The notes below the pieces were generated by a model. That model had not been told where the DNA came from. It ran no database searches and worked only from the letters and a program-made list of their open reading frames with translations. The translations under genes were made by a program, and so were the position numbers. From Proteles cristata cristata (Eukaryota; Chordata; Mammalia; Carnivora; Hyaenidae): a stretch of 64,000 bases of DNA. The DNA lies in contig JAESUZ010000968.1 of assembly GCA_017311185.1 (NCBI GenBank), positions 1,339,117-1,403,116 of the forward strand, given 5' to 3'. Of this stretch, positions 46,501-58,500 are shown in pieces (positions within the stretch are counted from its first letter, which is position 1; each line of letters begins with the position of its first letter).

Positions 46501-49500
46501 TTAAGTATTTAAAGGAAGAATGATAAAGATGGGGGAAAATCCATTCAGGGCTGGCATCAAAGGTGGGGCACAAGACGAGGGAGGTACGGGAGCATGTCTC
46601 CCCTGTGGTGTGGGGGGTGCCCCAGGCTGCAAGAGGCAGGTTGGGGGTCCTACCTTCCGCAACAGGTCGGCGTGGTTCTGCACCAGCTCGCTGTACTTTT
46701 CCTTTAGCTTGCTGTACCGCTGTTCATTGGCCTGGGCTCTCCCTGTATTGTCAGGGGCAGAGGTGAGCAGTGGACCCCTGCTGAGGGACCCCGTGTCTTC
46801 CTTCCAACAAGCCAGAGTCCCTAGAACATCCTCCTTTCTTTTCACAAATGCACACACCTTCTTCTCCTTGGTAAATCCTACTAAAATAAACTCTTCTGGG
46901 AAGTGGTCTTTAAAAAAGAATCCACCTGACTCATGGGGCGCCTGGGTGGCTTAGTCGGTTAAGCATCTGACCTTGGCTCAGGTCACGATCTCGCGGTTCG
47001 TGGGTTCCATCTCCATGGTGGGTTCTGGGCTAACAGCTCTGAGCCTGGAGCCTGCTTCTGGTTCTATATCGCTCACTCTCTCTGCCCCTCCTCCACTGGT
47101 GCAGGCACGCTCTCTGTCCCTCTCAAAAATAAACATTAAAAAAAAAAAGGAATCTAACTGATTCTGATGGCTGCACTGATTTGTGCTGACTGAGCATTCG
47201 CACACACAGCATTTGCTTCATCAGTGTTTTTGGCTTTTATGTTTTTCTTAGGCTGTCTCTCCTTTGGACACCCCACTGTCATCTACTGGTTCCCGTCCCT
47301 GCGTTCTGAGCAACGCGGCACGTGGGGCTGTCCACCTGCTGGGCCCCAGCCCGTCCCCTTCAGACTGGCAACATGAGGGTCCTTCCTGGTGGCTCTTCTG
47401 GACAGATGTATGGCCTGGGGCTCTGCCACCCAGCCCCGCGAGCCTAGCTGGACCCTGCGGCCCCCGCCCTCAGCCCCAGCCCGACAGACTCACTTTCTAT
47501 CTCTGTCAGGCTCCGCTGGGCCTTCTCCGTGTCTTCTCGCTTCTTCTTGAGCTCATCCAGCTCTGCCCGGAGGAACTCGTTGTCATCGACCGCCTGCTGC
47601 CGCAGGTGCTGCTGCTCCGCCAACTCGGCCTCCAGCTCGCTGACCCGGCCCTTCAGCTGCAGCACGGCCCGCTGGCTCTGTGGGATGGACTTGGCCAATG
47701 AGCCCCACAACCCACACCGCTGGGCGAGGCTGGGCAGGGGGAGCAGGTCCTCCAGGGTTTCCAGTGCCGATCCAATAAATACCTGAGTTTGCCTAACAAG
47801 CCCACTCCCACTGGGCCTCATGGGAGTTGAGGCTTTTGCTCATTCTAAGCCACCCAACCAAACACGGGGTGACAGCAGGGGAGCTCTGATCCTGTTAGGG
47901 TGGCCTGGGGGCAGTGTGGGCGAGCTGGCCTGAGGGGTGAGCCTAGCTAGTCACTGCCCTGGACTCTGCAAACAGCCACCAGAGCTACAGATCAAACCTT
48001 CCGATGGCCGTGGGAAGAGAACAGGTCTTTCTCGCCAAGCACCACAGGGACACTGGGCTTGGCCTAGATGCCATTCTCGAGGTAGGAAGAATGGAAACGG
48101 AGTGCCACCAAGACCACGAGGGGACCAGGTCCGTCTGGTCTGGGCATTTCTACTAATGAGCTCCCCCTTAAAATAAGGTCCGACAAGTGTGTCTGCAAAG
48201 CGAAGTTAGTATGAGAACGTCACGTCCTGGTGAAGCCCAGAACCGGATCAGAGCCCGAGTCCTACCTCCGTCTTCATGTTCTCTAGCTGGGCCTTCAGCT
48301 CACTGATGTCTCTGTAGAGTTGAGCAATTAAGTGATCCCTGGGAACAGAAGGAGAACAAGTTTGCTTCCACCGGGCCTCCATCCCTTTCCTTTTAAATGC
48401 GAGCTGGGAGATCAGGGGAGGAAGTTAAAAGCTGGTGTTAATTTGGGGAAAGTGCTTTGAAATCCCACAAATTATACGCTATGACCCTCGATGCTACCAG
48501 ATCTGAATCTCACACTCATGGGTCCACTGTTACTCCGGCCCCATTCGATTTCCCTCTGGGATCATAGGGGCCGATGGCTGTGGGCCAAGACATTTCTCTA
48601 GGGGGCCTGAGTGTCACGAAGCATCCTGCCCCGGTTAGCTGTGGCGAGCCGGACCCCAGCTCCACCTAGTTTCCGCACCACCTGCCTGTGCCCAGCTCAG
48701 ACTCACTTTTCTTCCTTGTTCACGCCATTCTGACTGTTGAAATTGAAGGGGTCGCTGCTGAATGAGCTGCCAAAGATGTCATCAAACTTGTTGTCAAATA
48801 AATTCTGTGGTGACCAAAAAGAGGGGAGGACAAAGTTAGAGATGCAGAGACTTCTGGCGGGGAGGGAGGGGAGGGAGAGGGGGGTATCAGATGAGTGACA
48901 TGTGAAAAAGGACCCTTTCTTAACTGGGTTCAAATCCATTTGCGGTCTCTCCTGGAGACTCCAGGGCAGCAGGGAGGGGGCTGAGTCTAGGTTCGCACTT
49001 GGGTTAAATGGCAACTCATCTTGGTTACAGCCAAAGGGTCTTGGCCAGAGCTTCTCCTGCCCTCTCCCCTGTGCATATGGGGCAGCTGGAAGGGCCACCC
49101 ATGGGAAGGGTGCCACCTGCTGGGCTCCAGCCCCCCCCCCAAACCCTCCCCCTCCCGCCAGGGTCCTAGAGAGATGCTCGCCACCTGCTGTGAGGCATCC
49201 ATGTCCACGAGGTCATCCTTCTCCAGGACCGGCTCGCTGTCTGGGGACGAAGCCTCGGCCGGGATGACCACCACAGGGCTGATGTGCTCTGACAGGGCAG
49301 AGGCTCGCAGGAAGTTGGGTGGGTTCTGAAGAGGGAAGACACATCCCCGAGCTGTGTCACCCACCAGGCCTGCCGATCTCTACGAGCACCTTGGACCCGG
49401 CAGCTCCCATGGCCGGGGGGGCCGGGCACGCTTACCTCGGGCAGCTGAGGGATTTGAATGAGCCGCTTGAAATACTGGAGGTTGCTGGAGCGGTAGAACA

Positions 49501-52500
49501 GATCTTTCAACCTAGGGGTGGAGAAGGGCCTGAGGGGTGCTGGGTGCCTTCCCCAGCCCCAGGTCGGGGACACTCCAGCCGCCCAGCTCTCCTGCTGCCT
49601 GCTCTGTCCAAAGGCATGGGCTATCTAGGAGATGGCTTCCATGGCACTGGGATTCAATTATGATGCTACAGGGGAAGGTCATTTGTAACCACTCCTCACA
49701 TGAGAGAGGGACTCAAAGGACAGAATCCTCTGGAAGAATGAATGGATCATCCCAGAACAAGATCTGGATCATCACAGAATCTATGCTGTTTCCTGGCAGA
49801 TGTCTCTTCCCAGGAATGTTTGGCTTAGAAAACCCAAAAAATAAATTTACTGTCTTTGAGGATAAACCACCTAACCATAAGAAAAGGGAAGGGAACTTAA
49901 TTACTAAGGTAAATCTCCTTAGGGCACCTGGGCAGCTCAGTCGGTTAAGCGTCCGACTTCAGCTCAGGTCATGAGCTCACGATTTGTGGGCTTGAGCCCT
50001 GCGTCAGGCTCTGTGCTGACAGCTCGGAGCCTGGAGCCTGTTTCAGATTTTGTGTGTGTCTCTCTCTGCCCCTCCCCTGCTGGTGCTCTGTATCTCTCTC
50101 TCTCAAAAATAAACAAACATTAAAAAAAAAATGGGGGAGGGGGGTGGGCATGGAGGAGGGCACTTGTGGGGATGAGCACTGGGTGTTATGTGGAAACTAA
50201 TTTGACAATAAACTATTTGTAAAAAAAAAAAAAAGAAAAAGAAAAAGAAAAAAAACTAAGGCAAATCTTTAAATTAATTCACCCTACTTTAGAGCTAGTT
50301 ATTACTTCCCCAGTTAGATTAGAAGCTTCTAGAGGCCCTGCTGAGCTACGGGTACCACAGTGCCATGCACAGAGGCATTAACTCATCATGACTTCATTGG
50401 AGGAAAACAATCTATTTACACTGTGTCCTAATCTTGGATGGATATGGGAGTGAAGAAATCAACTATTCTTTCTCGTCTTCAGGTCTCTGTTTTCAATCGA
50501 AACATGGAAGGCCAAGAAAGCAGAGAGCACCAGACAGATTTCCTGAGAGGAAAGAGGATCGTGGGTCTCAGCAGCCTCTCTCTACAACTTCTTTCAGAAT
50601 CTCCTCCAGTTCAACCCAATAAACTAAAACCCCTGGGGGTCTCACGTCGGCCCTTCCAAACCCAAGGCTGGGACTGCCCCTGTGTTGTCACTGCTGCTTT
50701 CCCCAAATTCGGGGACACCGAACCAAGGCCTCTGGGAGCCGCCGGGTCTGTGCAGAGGAGAACGTGAGGCAGCTGCTCACGGCAGAGGTTTTTAGAAGCT
50801 AGAAAAACACGAAAGGAAATAAAACCACCTGACCACACATCCCCCTTCCTTCTGGGCTGGAGCCAACAGTAATAGGCCACACTGCTTTCATAAGCTACTG
50901 GAATTTACCATTCCAGGAAATCAGCCCCAGGGCCTGTCTCCTAGGATTTAATAAGTCATTTATTACAGAATAAACATATGAGGCTTTTCAAATGGAATAA
51001 GGAAACCGGGAGGTGAGCAAAACCCTGAACTTGTCCTCGGACTGTGGCTCAGAACCAGCAGGAGAAGCTGCTGGTTTGGGCAGCTATTTTTCCTCCGTTG
51101 TCAGGGATGAAGAAATGGGCACGCACAACAAGAGGGCCAAATCCAGCGTGCCCTTCTCGGCACCTGGGTTCTCTCTCTCCTGCTCTTCCTTCCCCTCTTC
51201 TTGGACACAAGAAGTTGTTTTACCTCCCCCCTCGCCAGCAATCTTCTTGCTCAAATGCACAGAATAATTTACTCCTCAGTCCGACAAGCACTTCCTCTTG
51301 TAGACAAGACACGTGGCTTCCTCGCTTGGTAATTTATCCCAGTATTTGTGCGTAGTTGGCTGCCACGTATCAGGGGCTCGGGATGTAAGAATGGGTAGTC
51401 AAGCAGAAATAAAGTTGGTTCTAAGAACCATGAAAGAAACAAATAAGGTGCTGGCATGGAATATGGGGGGTGGGGGGTGGGGGTGGAGGAACAGGAGATG
51501 AAGAAGACCCGACTTAAACAAGAGATCTAAGATTTAAGGGGGGCCTGGGTGGCTCAGTCCGTTAAGAGTCAGACTCTTGATTTTGGCTCAGGTCATGATC
51601 TCACAGTTGTGGGATCCAGCCCCTCACTGGGCTCTGCTGGGTGTGGAAGCTGCTTCAGATTCTTTCTTTCTCTTTCTCTCTCCCCCCCGCCCCCATCCCT
51701 TACCCCAACTCGTATGTGCACACTTCTCAAAAATAATATAAAATAAAATAAAATCTTAAAACAAAAGATTTAAGGCCAGAGATGCCTTTGTGAGGAGGTG
51801 ATGGAAGAAGATGATCTGGAGCTGGCGAGGTTGGGAGAGCAGCCCCGGGAGACAGAACGGCAAGGGCTAAGGCCCTGACAGAGAAATGTGCTGGGTACGT
51901 TCCAGGAATAGGAAGACCCGGTGTGGCTGGAACCCTATAAACCCTGGGGACGGGGTGAGAGATGGCAAGCTGGGCCTTGTAGACCATGGAGAAGATCTTG
52001 GAGTTTATTCTCAGTGTAATCAGAAGCCACTGGAAGGTCCTGGGCAAGGGACTGCTGTCTTTATGAGGCTGCTCTAACTGCTCAAGAAGGACAGGACTGT
52101 AGGGTGCAGCAGTGGAGGCTCAGGGTGTCCGTCATATTGGAAGGTCCTGGCACACAACAATGGCAGCCCGAGAGATGGAAGCTATGATCAAAGCCAAGAT
52201 ATATTTGCAGAGCAACAGCTGGACCTGCTGGTGGACTGGACATGGAGGGTGGGGATGAGGAAAACGGGGAGTTCCAGAACTCTGGCCTAAATGGATGTGG
52301 CAGCATTTACTGAGATAGAGAAGACTGGAAAGAATGCTTTGGGAAGAAAATCTAGAGCATAGTTTGGTGCAGGATGTCAGATGCACAATTGGGTACATGA
52401 GACTGGAATTCAGAGTCAAGACCCGGCTAGAGATTCATATTTGGGCGTTGCTTTTCACGTACATGGTGTAAGACCATACATGGTAGGAGAATGTAGGAAG

Positions 52501-55500
52501 AAGAAACAGAGGGTGAAGCTCTGGGCATACAGCAGGTGATGAATGGATGCACGGAATTGCCACCCTCTACATGCGTGTATGGGCTTTATCAGAGAACCGA
52601 AAGCTTCCCCAGCCAGTGGTAGGTTTGCTGCTGTCCTAGTGACTTGCCCTCACTTTGCCATGCACATACCGTCGTTCCTCAATCATTAAAAAGCATGTGC
52701 TCTTGCAAGAATTGATTTTATAGCATTTTTTGGATTCACCTTCATTTCTCTTCCATAATCCACTTACTTCGTGAACTGCTCCATGAAGCGGTCCCGGTGG
52801 CCTTGCAGGGTGTCGGCTGGGAGACCTGGAAGATATTGGAATAGTACCAGAGGAGGACCAGGTGAGCCACCGCGGGGCTCGGGAGGAAGAGGACCAGCCA
52901 CCTTGGGGCTTGTGGCCAAGCCTGCCGGGTCAGGAGGCAGGCATTCCTGGCCTAGAGCTGCCCCAGGATTGGTAAACCAAGGACTTGCAGGGAGCCCAGG
53001 GGGCGCCTGTCCCCCCAATCTGTCCAGTTTGCTCCCGGAGGGCAAGCGATTCTGGGCACAGCAGGCTGGAAGTTGTGTCCCTGATCACAGCAGTGGCTGT
53101 GGCTGACCTGACCAAACTGCGGGACAGAAGGGACCTGGAAAGCCTGCCCGAGAGGCTGGCTGTCAGATGGCAAAGATTGTGGACAGTACTCAGGATCTTG
53201 GTCCAGTGCTCACTCAGCCCTGCCACTGGACGACACTGGATGGGTGAGAGTTTTAGCGCCAGCTCCTCCCCTGCAGAGTGGGTTCTCTGAGCTCCTTTCT
53301 CCTCCCAGATTATGTCACTCTGTGTACTTCAACTACAGACCACAGCTCAGCGATCCTTTCATTTCTTGCCTTATTCCTTAAATTTACATTTTAGTGATAT
53401 TTGAGTAGGTGATACGTTTGTTTGGTATAAATAGGGGGTACATGCAAAATGTATGATAATTCAGAACACCGAGTATATACAGAGGATGACGATGGCATTT
53501 TACCTCCGTGATCTCCCTCCTAAGAACCCTTAACCCCAGTCATGAGAAAAACATCAGACAGACTTAAATTGAGGAACATTCTACAAGTGTCTGACCGATT
53601 CTCCCCTAAACTGTCAAGGTCAGAAGTCTGAGACACTGTCACAACCAAGAGGAGCCTGGGGTGATACAAAGACTAACCGTAACATGGTGTCTTGGATGGG
53701 ACATTAGGAAGAAGCTGGGGAAATCTGAATAAAGTCTGGACTTCAGTTGATAGTAATGTATCAATATTGGTCCACTCAGTGTGACAAATGTACCATACTC
53801 ATGTAAGATATTCACAACAGAGGAAGCTGGCTTCAGGGTTTATGGGTACTTTCTGGGCTCTCTTTATAACTTTTCTATAGATCTAAAACTATTCTAAAAT
53901 AAAACATTCATTTTTAGAGAAGTGTAAACTCTGTGGGGCAACTGCCTTTCTTCTCTTGGGATTCAGTCCACCCTTGGCTCCTCTGGGTGCCTGCTTGAAC
54001 ACCTTTCTAATGCTTGAACGTTGAATTTCCAACTTCTCTTCCATGCAGTGCTCCTGAATTAACCAGACCAGATGTCGCTTCCTCTGTCCTGTCTAAATCA
54101 CCAGATATGCGTTTCGTCAGTGACCACAGTTCTAGAGCGACATCTTGTCCTTGTCTTCTAAAATTCATCCTGTCCCCTTTTCCAGGGCGATAACACCTTG
54201 CTGATGTCCACTCAGGCCTTGACTCTTCTTGGTTCCCCTTCATCCACACACTCTGCATGTGTATATCCTTCGTGGTGAACACCTCTGAGGGTGGCCCAGA
54301 AACTACCCATGTAAGTTTCACCTGGAATACCGTTTAGCAATGCGGACCCCTAACCTACCAGACGGACCAATGCAGACCCTGCAGGGGCGGGGCGGGACCC
54401 ACCCACGCTGTTTTAAGCAAGAAGCACGGGTAAGTATAAGAACATCTACAAGACCGGCAGTTTCCAAAATACAACCCTCAAAAAGCATCCCAGGGATCTG
54501 TGCCTCTGTTTACTAGAGCAGCTCTGTTTTATATTTTTTATCTCCCCACAAAATGCCACTTGTACCACTCTGGAAACCACTGTGCCCCTGCTCCTGTGGG
54601 TCTAGGCTGGGTCTGGCATCATTTGTGTGGGTCCTAGAATACACAACACGTATGGACGGAGGTGCAGAGAAGCCAGAGGTGGAGGGAGAGGACCATTCTA
54701 GGATCCCTACGGCGAGGGGGCACACCAAAGCTTGTACCCTGCTCTCTCCACACTCAAGAGGGTCAGGAGCTTGAGGGCCTCTCAGAGCAGCAGAAAGGGC
54801 ACCGAGGGGACCACTTTTCTCCAGGGACAGCCTCAGGCTGTGGCCCTCCTTCCCACCCGCAGCGCAAGGAGACATCCGGCCGGGCGTACTCACAGGAGTG
54901 GAGTTTGAAGAGGAGCTTGACAGTGTAATCATACAGGTGGCTGCAGTCGAGTATGACCTGGATGAGCGGGGCGAGGCGGCACTGGCCAGCGGTCGTCACT
55001 GACACGGAGCGGGACATGTCCAGGGAACTGAACACTAGGGGATAAAAAGGGAGACAGATGGTAGGGGCAGGGAACTGCAGGTGACCCTCTCAGAGGGGGC
55101 AGAAGGCAGGGGTCAGACATGCGCCAAGGACCAGCTCTGTGCATGCACTGGCTCACCCGGCACGGTTCCTATCTCATAGGTTATCTCTTGCGGGATAGGG
55201 AGACAGGGCAGGAAACGGAGCGGGAAGTCCCTCGAAGGCAGCCTCACATAGGGAAAATAATCGAACACTGATCAGAACGCAAAGGAGGGAGTAATTCAGC
55301 TTTGGCTGCCTGGTGGCTTGCCACAGGGTCTTGGGACACCAGAAGGGGACATGTGCAGGAGCCCTGGGTGGACAGCTGGAGAACCTATGAGGACCAAGGA
55401 TGAACCATCAGGACCGAAGGCTGCTGTTGGCCCTCGGGGAAGCAGGTCAGCAGAAGTACTGCCCTCCACTCTCCCCTCCACATTACCTCTGCCCCCTACC

Positions 55501-58500
55501 CCTTGCTCTTTTTTTTAAGGTTTATTTCGAGAGAGAGAGAGACAGTGAGAGCGGGGGAGGCGCTGAGAGAGAGAATCCCAAGTAGGGTCCGCTCTGTAAG
55601 CGCAGAGCCTGATTTAGGGCTTGATCTCATAAACCAGGAGATTGTGACTCGAGCCAAAATCAAGAGTCGGATGCTCAACTGACTGAGCCGCCTGGGCTTT
55701 CCCCTACTCCCTTGTTCTTAAAGTAACCAGACTCCTGGCCGTAAACCTTCCACGCACACCCATGGCCAGGGCCGAACTCGCCTCCTACAGTGGCTGCCCA
55801 CCGCCTTCAGAGACTCCACGCTGCACGATGGCTAGCCATGAAAAAACAATCAGTGAGCGGGGCTGCCCCGGGGGAAAGCCCAGAGCTGCTGTATTGGGCT
55901 TCCCTGACTTCTAATCCCTGTTAACTGGCTTATTCTGGCAGCTGAAAACAAAACAAAAACCAAAAAACAACCCAGCAGTTCTAATTAAAAGACAGCTTTT
56001 CTTTTTTGACACAAATTAAAAGCAGCTGTCACTGCAAGGCGCCCATCCTCAAGTCCACTGGCTTCCTTGGGCTCCATTCTGGCAAAGAATCACAGACTGC
56101 TCCATCTTCTAGCCTGCCTGCAGATTTCCAGGAATGCCCCTGGGCATCCGGTAACATCTAGAGCAGTGTGACCATGGACAAGTTCCTCAACCCCTCTGTG
56201 CCTCCAGATGCTTTTCTGTAAAACGCAGACATTCAAACACCACCTACCTCAAAAAGGTCTTGTACATATTCAAGGAGTTGGCTTTCAGGTTGATTAGAAT
56301 CACTTGGAGGAAATGTAAAACCTGCTAATGTTTGCCTGCAGCCCCCCCGCCCCCACCTCCCATTCTGTTTTAATTGGTCTGGGGTAGGGTTGGGGTGCTG
56401 GTAGGTTTCAAAAGCTACCCAGGCGATTCTATTATGCAGCCAGGGTTGAAAACTGTATCTCCCAGCTGAGTGGTCCTCATGTAGCAGAATCACCAGGTAG
56501 CATCATCCAACAGAATTCTGTGATGATGGAAGTGTCCACATGAGCCACATGTGCCTACTGAGTGCCTGAAATATGGCAAGTGGAACAGGGGCCAGGACTT
56601 TTTATTGGTATTTAATTATAGTTGACTTAAATAGGCACTCGTGGCTAGTGGCTGCCGTATTGGACAGTGCAGATGTGGTGGTAGGGGGCTGAAAAACACA
56701 GACGGCTGGGCCCCACCCTCGGAGATTCGGATTCAGTAGGTCTAGGGTGGGACCTGGGGGGCGGGGGTTGCGTTTCTAACAAGTTCTCAGGAGCTGCTGC
56801 TGCTGCTGGTCCAGTGCCCACGCTCTGAGAACCACTGCAAATGCTGGAGGTAAATGTTAACTATAACTGGCCCATGTTTCCCACCGCTGAAAAGCAGGGG
56901 CACATTTCTGAGGGTACCGCTCGGGATCCTGCAGGGTCACAGACTAGGACTCAGAAGCTGGAGAGACTTCTTCCAATACCAGTCCTCTGGGTGTTTATGG
57001 CACGCCCTAGGAAACTAGGGATGCCATGGGGAATGGAAGAGACGAGTGGTCGAGGGCTCTTAATTCCAAATCAATGCTCACTCAGGGGCAAGAAAGCTAC
57101 CAGCATTCAGCCACGGAGGGATCTGTGCCAAGACCTAGGCTCCCCTCTAGAAAACTCAAAGCGGCTGATTCACTCAAGATAATCCCACCACATCGGGCTG
57201 CATCTTTGGCACCGTTTTATCAACTCTGTTCCCCTGCTTTATCTGAAGCAAGCATTCTTGAATTTTGTTGAGCACCTGCTATCTATTCCCAGCACTGAAC
57301 TAGTACAGAAGGGAAATGATTCAAAGATGAGTGGGGCGTGGCTCCTGGTTCTGAGGAGGAGCTCGGAGTCCAGTGGTAATCATACAAGTGACAAAGGCAT
57401 GCAAAAAAAAAAGCCAGGTTATCATGGGGTGTGGGACTAAGGGGAGACCGAGCTGGCCACCTGGTGTGGTGCATTGGCCGGCACCACACACTTGTTTTCC
57501 CAGCCTCAGGTCCTGCTCAGTTATCACAGGTCTGCTCTCTCTTGCTCAACAGTCTTTCAGGGCTGGAAGCGACCCCCACAGAAGCTCAAACAGTTGACTT
57601 GCTCTCCAGTAACCCCTGCAGCAGCGGCAGGTATGCTCTGAGGAAACCCGGCAGAGGCCATGGGTCAGCCCAGTGGCAGGTTCTGGACAGGGAACCCCCA
57701 CCCCCCACCCAAGGATGACAATCCCTGAAATATCGCTCCTATCTGCATTCAGATTAAGCATATTCTGAAGCTGAATGTCAACGCGTTCTAAATTATCCAC
57801 ACGGGCCCTTCCTACCTGACACTAATAACTGAAAGTCAGCCACGACTTTCAGTCGTGCGGAAGGAAGTCACAATTCAGGGTGAGAGAGTGTCTGTTTTTT
57901 CCTGAGAAAATCAGATCCCCAGGAGTGGCCCCACACATCCAGATGCTGAGAAGGTCACCAAGCTCTTACACGAATACCTGCAGTTTGGAATCCACTCTTT
58001 GACGGAGCTGGACACTTGTAATGGCGCATGGTGAATCTTAGAAAATGGGCTCTTCTGTTCCGCAGGAAAGAAGGGAGAGCCATGTTGGGAGGTGTGGGGA
58101 AGAGGGGACACCAGACAGAAGGGAATGGATTGCTTCCTTCCTGATTTCTTGCCAAGGAAGCATGAGGGGCTGACAGCCTGGAGGCACTAGAACTCTCAGC
58201 GAAGGGAGCCTGGAAGTGGGGCCAACTCCCCCTGCTTGCAGAAAGGCGTTTCGTATATGGACTTGGCCAACAACTCAACTCGACTAGCTGGTCAACCCCG
58301 GCTGCCGACCAAACAGCACACAGCAGCCTTTACTCGTGAGCAGAAATTGGTCCCGAGTGTTGGCCCAACTGAGTAGCAGGCAAAGGACCAGCTAGTGCTG
58401 GGGCCACAGTCTGGAGGATGTCAAAGAGGCCGTACCTATTTTTGGGCTCTTGGAGGCCTGGGCTTTTAGAGGGAGGCTGGCAGGGTAGAGAACACGGTCA

